This document shows positions 49,373 through 57,625 of a stretch of DNA of 57,625 nt, piece after piece (position 1 is the stretch's first letter; each line of letters starts with the position of its first letter). The notes under the pieces are model-generated. The model searched no databases. It was not told where the DNA came from and saw only the letters and a program-made list of their open reading frames with translations. The stretch spans positions 1 to 57,625 of the forward strand of contig JBPCKT010000094.1 in the NCBI GenBank assembly GCA_051004015.1. Reading direction: 5' to 3'. The position numbers and the translations under genes were made by a program. The DNA is from SXOA01 sp051004015. GTDB taxonomy: Bacteria; Planctomycetota; Planctomycetia; Pirellulales; Pirellulaceae.

Positions 49373-50850
49373 AATCGACGACTCCCATTTCGATGGCCAA
49401 TCCAGCCGGACAGGGTCTCTCCCGCCGCAGCTTTTTCCAGCATGTCGGCGCGGGAATCTATGGGGCGGCCCTATGGCAGTTAATGAGCCGTGACGCGAAG
49501 GCGAGCGAATCGAGCAGCAAATCGCCCAGCGCTGTCCCCAATCTGCTCCCGCGAAAGCCCCAACGCTCCGCCCAGGCCAAGTCGCTCATTCATCTTTTCA
49601 TGAATGGCGGGCCGAGCCAGATGGATTTGTTCGACCCCAAGCCAGAGCTCGACAAGCATCATGGGGAGGCGTATTTCGACGAAATTGCCGGCGAGGTGGA
49701 GAATATCAAGGACGCCGGCGCGATCATGCGGAGCCCGTTCAAGTTCGCCCAGCACGGCGCGTGCGGCATGTGGGTTTCCGATGCGCTGCCGCATACGGCC
49801 AAGCACGTCGACGACCTGGCGCTGGTTCGCTCCCTGTTCACGACGAACATTACGCACGAGCCGGCGCTGTACCTGATCCAATCCGGCCACATGATCTCCG
49901 GCTATCCGACGCTCGGCTCGTGGGTGATTTATGGCCTGGGGAGCGAATCGCAGAACCTGCCGGCATATGTCGTGCTGGATGACCCGCTCGGCCTGCCCAT
50001 CAACGGTGTGGAGAACTGGAGCGCGGGGCTGCTGCCGCCGATTTACCAGGGAACGCGGTTCCGCAGCACGGGTTCGCCTGTCCTCAACCTGCGGCCGGAG
50101 AAAGCGGATCCGCTCGCCGTTGCCAGCGTGCAGCGAGAGCTGCTGAGCGAGCTCGACCAGTTGCATCAAGCCCAGCGTCCCGGCCAGCCCAACTTGCAGG
50201 CTCGCATCGCCAGTTACGAGCTGGCCGCCCGGATGCAGCTCTCGAGTCACGAGGCGCTGGACCTGTCGCGGGAGAGCCAGCAGACGCTCGATCTCTACGG
50301 CATCGGCAAAGAGCCGACGAATTCTTACGGTCGGCGGTGCCTGATTGCCCGCCGGCTGATTGAGCGCGGCGTCCGCTGCGTGCAGCTCTACATCAATGCC
50401 CAGATTTGGGACAACCACACCGGGCTCGCCAGCGACCTCAAGACCGCCTGTGACCGGACCGACCTTCCGATTGCCGGTCTGCTCACGGACCTGAAGCAGC
50501 GGGGACTGCTCGACGAGACGCTCGTCGTCTGGGGGGGCGAATTTGGCCGGCTACCGATCGCGCAGTTATCCGCCGACAAAGACGAAAAAAAGTCGGGCCG
50601 CGATCACAACAAAAACGCCGCCTGCTGCTGGTTCGCAGGGGGGGGAGTGAAGGGAGGCACCACCTACGGCAGCACCGACGATTTGGGCCTGGCTGCCGTG
50701 GAAGACCGCGTCAGCGTCCCCGACTGGCACGCCACCATTCTGCACCTGCTGGGCCTCGACCATGAGCAGGTCTTCATCGACCAGCACGGCCTCCGCGAGA
50801 AGCTGACCGGCGTCCAGCCCGCGAAGATTATCCGCGGAATTTTGGCCTGA
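49369..50850 (+). CDS. DUF1501 sulfatase-like secreted protein
   Basis: The 493-residue product has the Tat leader LSRRSFFQHVGAGIYGAALW (RR about 19-20) and the DUF1501 pattern: LIHLFMNGGPSQMDLFDPKP (about 68-87), HTAKHVDDLALVRSLFTTNI, SYGRRCLIARRLIERGVRCV, VVWGGEFGRLPIAQ and a GRDHNKNAACCWFAGGGVKG block (about 405-425). It belongs to the subtype that accompanies DUF1549/DUF1553 proteins. That partner (44759-47524) lies upstream on the same strand but 1.84 kb away, separated by opposite-strand genes and repeats. Hairpins occur in its leader. Confidence 0.94.
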   Translation: MKSTTPISMANPAGQGLSRRSFFQHVGAGIYGAALWQLMSRDAKASESSSKSPSAVPNLLPRKPQRSAQAKSLIHLFMNGGPSQMDLFDPKPELDKHHGEAYFDEIAGEVENIKDAGAIMRSPFKFAQHGACGMWVSDALPHTAKHVDDLALVRSLFTTNITHEPALYLIQSGHMISGYPTLGSWVIYGLGSESQNLPAYVVLDDPLGLPINGVENWSAGLLPPIYQGTRFRSTGSPVLNLRPEKADPLAVASVQRELLSELDQLHQAQRPGQPNLQARIASYELAARMQLSSHEALDLSRESQQTLDLYGIGKEPTNSYGRRCLIARRLIERGVRCVQLYINAQIWDNHTGLASDLKTACDRTDLPIAGLLTDLKQRGLLDETLVVWGGEFGRLPIAQLSADKDEKKSGRDHNKNAACCWFAGGGVKGGTTYGSTDDLGLAAVEDRVSVPDWHATILHLLGLDHEQVFIDQHGLREKLTGVQPAKIIRGILA

Positions 50851-50977
50851 GGCATTCTTTTTCGCCGCATTTTCCCAAACTTAGCGCGAATTCTGCATCT
50901 AAGGCCGCCCCCTCCCGGCAGTATTGAATACCGGAACGTATTTTCAGAACAAGAGGTTTTCAGCACTAGGGGCCGCC

Positions 50978-51424
50978 ATGTACGCAATGATGGACGCGAC
51001 GGAACCGTCAGGGACGATGACGCTTGATCGAGAAAGTCCGGAGTCCACGGACCACGTCGATCATGACAATCGCGAGGCTCAGGCCGTGGTTCGCGAGTTG
51101 CTCGCAATCCTCCCCGCGGATGTCTTGGGGGACATCCGCAGTGGAGAAATCGATGCTCGCGACCCGGATTTCATCAATGGACTCATGGATCACGCCTCGC
51201 GGCTGTCGGTCGCTGACCCGCAAAAGGGGCGGCGAATGCTCGGCAAAATCATCCGGCTCCGCAAACTGCTGAACCGCTCGCTGCGAGAGACCGACCCCGG
51301 TACGGTGATGTCCGCCACTGTCGTGAGCGACAGCAAGCGTGTCGGCCGCAACGTTGCGTGTCCCTGCGGCAGTGGGCGGAAGTTCAAACAGTGTTGCATC
51401 CGCAAGGGCTTACAGGTTCAGTAG
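50978..51424 (+). CDS. SEC-C motif protein of unknown function
   Basis: The 148-residue product is mainly helical and acidic and ends with a SEC-C zinc motif, VACPCGSGRKFKQCCIRKG (about 124-142), first known from the tail of SecA, where it binds SecB and ribosomes. A middle helix, LLAILPADVLGDIRSGEIDA, and NGLMDHASRLSVADPQKGRR have no family I recognise. I chose the ATG at 50978; a TTG at 50924 is an alternative. The gene lies between DUF1501 and an ECF sigma gene without tight spacing. Confidence 0.72.
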   Translation: MYAMMDATEPSGTMTLDRESPESTDHVDHDNREAQAVVRELLAILPADVLGDIRSGEIDARDPDFINGLMDHASRLSVADPQKGRRMLGKIIRLRKLLNRSLRETDPGTVMSATVVSDSKRVGRNVACPCGSGRKFKQCCIRKGLQVQ

Positions 51425-51571
51425 TTAGAGTAGTGACTTTCAGCGATTTTGGCGTTTGCGGTCGTCGGATCACTTGGTAACCGGAGTTGATTTTGCTGAT
51501 AGGGTGCATTGAAAAGTCCGCCGCCAGACAGTAAGTAGAAGGAGAACATTGCAGGCTCCCCGGAGGATATT

Positions 51572-52630
51572 ATGTCCGCACATTCGGCGACGGCCGAGTC
51601 GCCTACGCGGCCGACCAAGGACTACTCAGCCCTGAACACGCTCAAGGACGAAGAGTTGCTCGCTCGTTTTTTTGGAACGAGCGAGGAAGGTGCGTTTTCG
51701 GTGCTGGTGGCTCGGTATAGTTCGCTGGTGTACGGGGTGTGCAAACGAGTTTTAGGAAATGCCACGGATGCGGAAGATGCGTTCCAGGCCACGTTCCTGG
51801 TGTTGGTGAAGAAAGGGGCCAGGCTGCAACAGCCGGGCCGCCTGGCAAATTGGTTGTACGGTGTTGCTTTGCGGACCGCCAGCCACGTCAAATCGAAGAG
51901 AGCTCAACGTATCCGACTCGAAAGGGAAGCCGGTGCAATGCCTGCCAAATCCGAAGTTAGCAGCATGAACTACGAACAGTTGTGGAACGTGCTGGACGAA
52001 GAAATCAACCAGTTGCCGCCGAAATACGCGCTCCCGCTGGTGCTCTGCTATCTCGAGGGCAAGACCAGTGCCGAGGCGGCCACGCAGCTCGGCTGGCCGG
52101 AAGGGTCGATGTCCCGTCGCCTGGCCCGCGCCAAAGACCTGCTGCGCAGTCGGCTTACCAAGCGGGGAATGGCGATGTCGGCGGTGCTGCTCGCGGCGGC
52201 GGTGTTTGCCCGCCCGGCCTCGGCCTGCGCGCCTGCGCACCTGCTGGCTTCCACCGTGAAAGCGGGAACCCTGGTGGCCCAAGGCGCTCCCCTGTCCGCC
52301 GTAACTTCCCCTTTAACCGCCCAGGTCGCGGCCGAAGTGGTCCTTGGTCTATCGGGCGGCTACAAGCTCGCCGCTTCCCTGGCCCTGGCGGCGGCTTCGT
52401 TGCTCATGGCGTCGTCCGTCGTCGTCTGGCAGATTAACGTGCCGCCGGAAAAGAGCCTGTTTCATCGACCTTCCCCTCCTGCCGTTTTTAGTCTGACCGA
52501 CAATGCGCAGCCCGGACACTTTGTGACCATTTCCGTGGAGCTCGACAAGGAAAGTGCGGACGGTTTCCAGACGAAGCAGGGGGCGGTCGAAAAGCCCGAC
52601 GCCAACCTGGGCAAGACCGGCAATCGCTAA
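51572..52630 (+). CDS. ECF sigma factor with C-terminal membrane extension
   Basis: The N-terminal 190 residues form an ECF sigma-70: region 2 (LLARFFGTSEEGAFSVLVAR, YGVCKRVLGNATDAEDAFQA, TFLVLVKKGARLQQPGRLAN, WLYGVALRTA) and region 4 (LPPKYALPLVLCYLEGKTSA, EAATQLGWPEGSMSRRLARA). A further 160 residues follow with a hydrophobic segment at about 205-220 and a transmembrane helix at about 268-288 (LALAAASLLMASSVVVWQIN), then a soluble tail. This matches the planctomycete ECF group (ECF01-Gob type) in which the sigma is fused to a membrane domain and no separate anti-sigma gene is adjacent. GGAGG stands before the ATG. Its regulon is unknown. Confidence 0.92.
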   Translation: MSAHSATAESPTRPTKDYSALNTLKDEELLARFFGTSEEGAFSVLVARYSSLVYGVCKRVLGNATDAEDAFQATFLVLVKKGARLQQPGRLANWLYGVALRTASHVKSKRAQRIRLEREAGAMPAKSEVSSMNYEQLWNVLDEEINQLPPKYALPLVLCYLEGKTSAEAATQLGWPEGSMSRRLARAKDLLRSRLTKRGMAMSAVLLAAAVFARPASACAPAHLLASTVKAGTLVAQGAPLSAVTSPLTAQVAAEVVLGLSGGYKLAASLALAAASLLMASSVVVWQINVPPEKSLFHRPSPPAVFSLTDNAQPGHFVTISVELDKESADGFQTKQGAVEKPDANLGKTGNR

Positions 52631-52666
52631 AGCCACGCCCTCGTGGGTCGGCAGTCAACGCACGGC

Positions 52667-55600
52667 TCACTTGCCTCCCACGATCTGCACCTGTGCGGGC
52701 GAGCCGGCGATATCTTGAAGCTCAACGGTCAGGACATTCACTTGCGCCGTAGTCCCCACGGAAATCGTGAGAGTGTGGCGGCCTTTGCCCAGATCGAGAG
52801 TGGCAACACGGCCGGCAAGAGGGGTCGGTTTGCCGTCCACCCACAGGGAAACTTTATTGCCGATTGCAGCGGTGCTGACAAGTAGCTTCACCTTGCCGGC
52901 TGTGGAAACATCGAGCTCGGCCCGCACGAATGTCGTCGGGTCTTGGCCCTGATGCACAATGAAGGAGGGGAGCGGATCGAGCGGGAGCTCGCCAGCGACG
53001 GTGCTGTAAGCGCTGTCCCAGGTGAGGGCGGGATCATCGGACGCCGCGCTGTCATAACTGGTGCAGTTGAGCAGCGTGTGGGCCTCCTTCGTCCAGACCA
53101 GAGATTGCCAGCGGCGGACGACCCGCTTCTGACCGATGGTATACTTGCCGCCAACCTTGCCGAGCTCGGACAGAAAGCGGACCAGGTCCACCAACTCCGC
53201 CCGAGTGAGCGCATCAGCCGCCCCATCGGGCATCAGCGAGCGGGTGCTGTCCTTGATTTGCTCGATGTTTGACTTGGCGATGGTGATGAGCTTGTCCTCC
53301 GCGCTCCGCAGGACCAAGGTTTGGCCATCTTCCCGCACGACGACGCCGGTGTATTGCTGGCCGTCCGCATCGAGAATCAGCTTCGAGTGAAAACCTTCCT
53401 TGATTTTCGAAGAAGGAGTTATCATGGATTCAATCAGGTAATCCACCTGAGCGCTGGCTCCGATGCTGATGAGATCCGGCCCGACCACGCCCCCCGCTCC
53501 GCCGATGGCGTGGCACTTCAGGCACTGGAGCTGGGCGTTGCGATAGATGGATTCGCCCCGGATGGGATTCCCTCTGTCCTTCACATCCGCGACCAGTCCG
53601 GCGACCAGATCGGGAGTCAGCTTCCAGACGGCTGCTTCCAGACCGCCGGCCTTTTGGACCGAGGCGATGAGCTCTTCGGAGGGCTGCGGGCTGGCGCGGA
53701 CGTAGCGGAGGACGAGCTTGGCGGTGTCAGAGGTCAGCTTGGCGTCTTTCAGCGCGGCAGTCATGGCAGCGGGACCTTCTTGATTAGCGAGCAGTGGCGC
53801 GATGGCCGCTGCGGGATCGACGCCTTGCGGCGCTTCCGCCAGGAGCTTCATCGTGAGCTGGGCTGCGAGCCTGACATCGAGAGTTGCGACGGCGCCGATG
53901 GCTCGCTGGCGAAGTCCCAGCGATTTTTCCTCCCTGCCGATTTTGGTCAGAGTCGCTTTGTCGGCATCGCCTCCGAGCATTGCCAGCGCGTCGATGGCGG
54001 CGAGTCGCAACGGGACAGGAGCGTCGGAATCTACCGCGGCGCGGAGCATCATCGGTTGCACCGAGGTTTGCTTCCAGGCGCCTCCGGCACGCAGCGCCGA
54101 GGCAATCAGGCGATCATCCGGCCCTTGCGCCAGCCTGGAAAGCTGCGCCAAGTCTCCAGCCGGCAGCACCTTCTTCAGCCGGCTGGTTTCCACAAGCGAA
54201 TCGAGCAGTGCCGCTTTGCGGGCAGCGGGCAGCTTGGATTTTTCGTCAATGATGAGGGCGTAAATTGCCCCCAGCTCTTTGGCGCCTCCGAGCTGCGCGA
54301 TGAGACTGAGCACCTCATCAACGCGGTTGGCCGGCAGCTTGTCTTCTTGAATGAGCGAGAGCAGCGTGGGAACCACGTCGGGCGTGTTCACCGCTTTGAG
54401 AGCATACGTCAACCGCTCCACGTCGCCGCCGAATACGTCCTTCCCTTCCTTCACCGCCGGCAGCCAGGCGGGCGAGAGATCCCGCATCGTTTGCCAAAGT
54501 GCGAAGTCGAGAAAGCGGTCCATGGGCTTGGCGAGAACGCCCGCGGCATCTTGGGCCGCGGCTTCCGTTCCAACTGCGGCCAAACCCCGTACGCCTTCCA
54601 GCCGCACGCGGGGATGCTGATCCAGGACGGCCATTTGAAGGACTCGATAGGCGATCTTTTGGCCTTCAGGATGCAGCCGCGTCCGCCAATGGGAAGCGAC
54701 GCGAATGGCCGCGGCACGAACACGATGATCCTTGGATTTGGCAAGTTGCTGGATCAACCCCAGGCCTTCCGTGTAGTTTTCGATGCACTCGCAAACCCAA
54801 AGTCCTTCCAGCAAGTGATGCTCATGGTTCGGATCGGTATCTTGCAAACCCGCCAGCCACCGCTGCAGCATCACCTCCACGTTCCCTCCCGCAGCGTGGC
54901 GGTGCTTAAGCATGATCTTGGCGTTCTGCCGCGTCCACTCTTCCGGCTCCTTGAGCAAGGCCAAAAGCTGATAACCCTCGGCCTCTTTCGGAATCGCCGT
55001 CAGCAGCGGCTTTCGCCCCTTGGCGCTCACGCGCCAAATGCGGCCGTGGGTGTGGTCGCGGCGCTCGTCGCGGAAGTCGACCTCGCCGTGCTGGATGATG
55101 GGGTTGTACCAGTCGGCGATGTAGATCGCCCCGTCCGGTCCCATCTTCGCGTCGATGGGTCGGAAGGCGACGTGCTGCGTCTTGATGACTTCCGTCTCTT
55201 GCCGCGAAGCGTAGCCGCTGTTGTCTTCGGTGACGACGAAGCGGCAGACGCGGTGAGCCCGGAAATCACTGGTGATCATGTTGCCGTCCCAGTCCGGCGG
55301 CAAATGACGGCCGCTGACAATCTCCAGGCCGCAATGCTTGGGGCTGCCGGGATTGAGGCCGGCGACGATCCGAGTGGCGCCCGGTGCCGAGAAGAAGACC
55401 GAACCGGGGAAAACGTAGTTGATCCCCTCGCCGAACGCCCCGTCGGTGGCGAATGATTGCCCCCAGCGATCGAAGTGGTGCCCCCAGGGATTCACGAAGC
55501 CGTAGCACAGTACCTCCAGCTCCAGCGTTTCTGGCCGAAACCGCCAGATGCCGCCGCCGTTGAGTCGCTTCACTCCGTACGGCGTCTCCACATGCGAATG

Positions 55601-56170
55601 GATATAGATCGACTGGTTCATATACAGGCAGCCGTCCGGTCCCCAGCGGAGCGTGTGCAGCAAGTGGTGCGTGTCCTCCGTCCCAAAGCCGCTGAGGATA
55701 ATCTTCTTCTGGTCTGCTTTGCCGTCGCGGTCAGTGTCCGCGAGGTGAATGAGCTCCGTGCTGTTGGCGACGTAGCAGCCGCCGTTGTGGTCGGGGACCA
55801 CACCGGTGGGAATCAGCAGCCCATCCGCAAAAACAGTGGCATTCCCCGCCTTGCCGTCCCCATCCTCATCTTCCAGCACCAGGATCTTGTCCGTCGCCCT
55901 TTGCCCCGGCTTCACCTGCGGATAGACCTCGCTCGACGCCACCCACAGCCGCCCCTGGGCGTCAAAGTTCATCTGGACGGGTTTGGCGAGGAGCGGGTCC
56001 GCGGCATAGAGGTTGACCTCCATCCCGTCGGCTACGATGAAGGTCTTTCGCTCCAGCTCCGGGTCGGGATCGGGAATGTCCTTGAGCTCGCGCTGGGCGA
56101 ACACGGCGGCGCCAGGGCCCAGCGGCCACAGAGTTGCCATCGCCAGCGAGCAAATCCACAAACGGCTCAT
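52667..56170 (-). CDS. PVC-type membrane-bound dehydrogenase/HEAT/heme-c protein
   Basis: The 1167-residue product has a signal peptide (about 1-25), an N-terminal beta-propeller of the Piru_Ver/PQQ-like dehydrogenase type (about 40-400: VQMNFDAQGRLWVASSEVYP, ILVLEDEDGDGKAGNATVFA, GCYVANSTELIHLADTDRDG), with calcium-like DxDxDG loops. A HEAT-repeat domain follows (about 420-860), then a single heme-c site CLKCHAIGG (about 886) with TPSSKIKEGFHSKL and GQQYTGVVVREDGQTLVLRS after it. A lectin-like beta domain ends the chain. Such giant proteins are planctomycete/verrucomicrobial hallmarks, thought to be exported redox or carbohydrate-binding proteins. It is single-gene by spacing. Confidence 0.93.
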   Translation of the reverse strand: MSRLWICSLAMATLWPLGPGAAVFAQRELKDIPDPDPELERKTFIVADGMEVNLYAADPLLAKPVQMNFDAQGRLWVASSEVYPQVKPGQRATDKILVLEDEDGDGKAGNATVFADGLLIPTGVVPDHNGGCYVANSTELIHLADTDRDGKADQKKIILSGFGTEDTHHLLHTLRWGPDGCLYMNQSIYIHSHVETPYGVKRLNGGGIWRFRPETLELEVLCYGFVNPWGHHFDRWGQSFATDGAFGEGINYVFPGSVFFSAPGATRIVAGLNPGSPKHCGLEIVSGRHLPPDWDGNMITSDFRAHRVCRFVVTEDNSGYASRQETEVIKTQHVAFRPIDAKMGPDGAIYIADWYNPIIQHGEVDFRDERRDHTHGRIWRVSAKGRKPLLTAIPKEAEGYQLLALLKEPEEWTRQNAKIMLKHRHAAGGNVEVMLQRWLAGLQDTDPNHEHHLLEGLWVCECIENYTEGLGLIQQLAKSKDHRVRAAAIRVASHWRTRLHPEGQKIAYRVLQMAVLDQHPRVRLEGVRGLAAVGTEAAAQDAAGVLAKPMDRFLDFALWQTMRDLSPAWLPAVKEGKDVFGGDVERLTYALKAVNTPDVVPTLLSLIQEDKLPANRVDEVLSLIAQLGGAKELGAIYALIIDEKSKLPAARKAALLDSLVETSRLKKVLPAGDLAQLSRLAQGPDDRLIASALRAGGAWKQTSVQPMMLRAAVDSDAPVPLRLAAIDALAMLGGDADKATLTKIGREEKSLGLRQRAIGAVATLDVRLAAQLTMKLLAEAPQGVDPAAAIAPLLANQEGPAAMTAALKDAKLTSDTAKLVLRYVRASPQPSEELIASVQKAGGLEAAVWKLTPDLVAGLVADVKDRGNPIRGESIYRNAQLQCLKCHAIGGAGGVVGPDLISIGASAQVDYLIESMITPSSKIKEGFHSKLILDADGQQYTGVVVREDGQTLVLRSAEDKLITIAKSNIEQIKDSTRSLMPDGAADALTRAELVDLVRFLSELGKVGGKYTIGQKRVVRRWQSLVWTKEAHTLLNCTSYDSAASDDPALTWDSAYSTVAGELPLDPLPSFIVHQGQDPTTFVRAELDVSTAGKVKLLVSTAAIGNKVSLWVDGKPTPLAGRVATLDLGKGRHTLTISVGTTAQVNVLTVELQDIAGSPAQVQIVGGK

Positions 56171-56386
56171 GCATCACCAAAGTCATAAAGAGCAGACGGA
56201 ACCCCAAACCCCAGCCGCCATCTTACCGCCAACAAAGTCCGGCAGATATTGGCGGAAAGCGGATGATTTTTTGCTCCAAGGGATGATTTGCAGTTACGTC
56301 CGCGAGTATTATTCGGAAAAATAGAGTAGCCCGAAGACTGGGCGAACATTGGCTCAAACACCTGTGACCTTCTGAAGTTGGCAACC

Positions 56387-57625
56387 ATGGTCTGGAAGAC
56401 CACTCTGACGGTAATCGTTGTTCTGCTCATCGCGGCTGGCGGAGCCGCGTATTGGTGGTTCCTCCAGCAGGCGGGGGAAAACCTGGTCCTGCCCGGCACT
56501 GTGGAAGTGCAGGAGGTGCGGCTCAGCTCGAAGATTGCCGGGCGAGTGAAGGACGTGTTCGTGGACGACGGAGCGCATGTGAAGGAGGGGGACCCACTGG
56601 TCGAGCTCGACATCCCCGAGCTGCGGGCCCAGCGGCGACAGGCGGCCGCGCAACTCGCGGCGGCGACGGCTGCGGCGGCCAAGGCGGAGCGCGGTCCGCT
56701 CGACGAGGAATACGAAGCGTCGAAGCAGGTTCTGGCGGCGGCTAAGGCCCGCTTGGACAAAATGAACGAAGGGAATCGCAAGCTCGAAATCGAGCAGGTC
56801 GAGAAAAATGTCGACGCCTGGAAGGTCGACCTCTCCAATGCCCGCCGCGACCTGCAACGCATCTCTGGCCTGGTGCAGTCCAAATCCGCGACCCAGAAGG
56901 AACTCGATGACGCCCAGGCCAGGTACGACCGACTGCAAGCGACCGTCAACGAAGCCGCCGCCCGCCTCGAGCTGATGCGCGAGGGCTTCCGCCCGGAAGA
57001 CAAGGCGGAAGCCTTAGCCGAATTCAAACGGGCCGAGGCCAACGACGCCCTGCTCAACACCGGCACCCGCGAGGAGGACAAAGTCGCCGCCCGCGCGCGC
57101 GTGGATGAACTCACCGCCAAGCTCTCCGAGCTCGATTCCAACATCGCCGAAGCCGTCGTCAAAGCTCCCGAGGACGCCATCGTCGAGCTCGTCAGCGTCC
57201 GCCGCGGTGACACCACCACGCCAGGCCAGCCGGTCGTCCGCATCCTGCTGGCCAAGGATCTCTGGATCAAAGCCTTCGTCCCCGAAACCGAGCTCGGCCG
57301 CGTCCGCCTGAACCAGGAGGTCGCCGTGACGATGGATACGTATCCCGAGCGGAAGTTCAAAGGCAAGGTCACGTACATCTCCTCCACGGCCGAGTTCACC
57401 CCCCGCAACGTGCAAAGCGTCGACGAACGCCGCCACCAGGTCTTCGCCATTAAAATCCGAGTCGAGGACCCGCAAGGCATCTTCAAATCGGGCATGGCCG
57501 CGGACGTGCATCTGCCGAGGGAACCGGGCGAGGGGGGGGGGGAGGGGGGAGGGGGGCTAGGGGCTGTTTGTTCTTCCTTCCTGTCTCTGGGTTCTCACTT
57601 CACCCCCCCCCCCCCCCCCTCCTCC
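56387..57625 (+). CDS. HlyD-type periplasmic adaptor (3' end not reliable)
   Basis: The frame opens at the ATG at 56387: an N-terminal membrane anchor (LTVIVVLLIAAGGAAYWWFL, residues 8-27), a lipoyl/barrel-sandwich half (VEVQEVRLSSKIAGRVKDVF, DGAHVKEGDPLVELDIPELR), a long coiled-coil hairpin (about 85-245), the second half-motif (VKAPEDAIVELVSVRRGDTT) and a beta-barrel domain (WIKAFVPETELGRVRLNQEV, YPERKFKGKVTYISSTAEFT). It is a membrane-fusion adaptor for an ABC or RND exporter (HlyD/YhiI-like). From 57530 the sequence dissolves into runs of G and C that remain open to the window end; the true stop is probably near 57530-57560. Confidence 0.85.
   Translation, partial: MVWKTTLTVIVVLLIAAGGAAYWWFLQQAGENLVLPGTVEVQEVRLSSKIAGRVKDVFVDDGAHVKEGDPLVELDIPELRAQRRQAAAQLAAATAAAAKAERGPLDEEYEASKQVLAAAKARLDKMNEGNRKLEIEQVEKNVDAWKVDLSNARRDLQRISGLVQSKSATQKELDDAQARYDRLQATVNEAAARLELMREGFRPEDKAEALAEFKRAEANDALLNTGTREEDKVAARARVDELTAKLSELDSNIAEAVVKAPEDAIVELVSVRRGDTTTPGQPVVRILLAKDLWIKAFVPETELGRVRLNQEVAVTMDTYPERKFKGKVTYISSTAEFTPRNVQSVDERRHQVFAIKIRVEDPQGIFKSGMAADVHLPREPGEGGGEGGGGLGAVCSSFLSLGSHFTPPPPPSS
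57530..57625. other. Low-complexity contig edge
   Basis: G runs broken by A (57532-57556), a short GGGGCTAGGGGCTG text related to the G-run repeat at 14993, and a tract of about 16 C near 57605-57620. The reading frame here should not be trusted. Confidence 0.75.

Noticed and set aside
53321..55456. 711-codon plus-strand frame opposite the HEAT/heme-c gene
   Set aside because: The minus-strand protein has clear propeller, HEAT and CxxCH motifs; the plus-strand frame is a GC shadow.
1..57625. tRNA, rRNA and CRISPR arrays
   Set aside because: I looked at all gaps for T-arm text (GGTTCRANYCC), rRNA-like blocks and regularly spaced repeats and found none that were convincing.

Overview
The window looks like a single contig from a flagellated member of the Planctomycetota. 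Evidence for the phylum is three DUF1501 proteins with twin-arginine leaders (177-2309, 32895-34265, 49369-50850), a planctomycete cytochrome (PSCyt1/DUF1549/DUF1553) protein at 44759, a very large PVC-type NHL/HEAT/heme-c protein at 52667, an ECF sigma factor with a C-terminal membrane extension at 51572, a prokaryotic RING-finger protein, and many dispersed palindromic repeats such as the one read as LTRSASEG or NPKRQRGR in translation. Base composition is GC rich except over the restriction-modification genes near 34.5-36.9 kb. Both ends run into long homopolymer tracts (C near base 40; G and C after 57530), which look like contig-edge artefacts. Genus-level placement is not possible from the sequence alone.

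Layout. 0.2-9.5 kb: scattered housekeeping and unknown genes on both strands: DUF1501 with an unusual C-terminal extension, Uma2-type nuclease, a protein remotely resembling BshC, miaE, two tandem zinc-ribbon membrane proteins, mdh, and an alpha/beta-hydrolase homologue that has lost its catalytic serine. 9.7-27.4 kb: a same-strand flagellar block in the order TPR protein, FlgN-like chaperone, histidine kinase, sigma-54 response regulator, flgB, flgC, fliE, fliF, fliG, fliH, fliI, fliJ, motE-like, fliK, flgD, flgE. The kinase/activator pair sits directly upstream of a good sigma-54 promoter (15221-15236) in front of flgB, so the regulators probably switch on the genes that follow. flhA/B, fliP/Q/R, fliM/N, motA/B and the flagellin are not in the window. 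27.5-34.3 kb: an NfeD pair, a GH88 glycoside hydrolase, a RING-finger protein and a second DUF1501. 34.4-36.9 kb: a transferred-looking type II system made of a C5-cytosine methylase, an Eco29kI-like GIY-YIG restriction enzyme and Vsr, followed by the 3' remnant of a HAD phosphatase gene and about 1 kb of gene-free DNA packed with inverted repeats. 38.4-47.5 kb: smc, a Tat-lipoprotein with a P-ring (FlgI)-like domain plus HEAT-like repeats, a DUF922 putative protease and the PSCyt1 protein. 47.6-49.3 kb: an accessory patch (unknown zinc-ribbon protein, RelE-type toxin-antitoxin pair, three kinds of palindrome) that separates the PSCyt1 gene from the DUF1501 gene that usually follows it. 50.9-57.6 kb: SEC-C protein, ECF sigma factor, giant heme-c/HEAT protein, and a HlyD-type adaptor cut by the window end.

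The most notable points are: palindromic repeats at five of the gene junctions inside the flagellar operon; a 57-bp perfect palindrome inserted in frame inside the PSCyt1 gene; a FliG whose torque-helix acidic pair is replaced by Gln-Arg; a hook protein carrying two extra beta-sandwich-like modules; a FlgI-like lipoprotein outside the flagellar cluster; and a possible structured RNA or MITE at 37.8 kb with a perfect -10 box. No tRNA, rRNA or CRISPR array was recognised. All promoter calls come from reading consensus motifs by eye.
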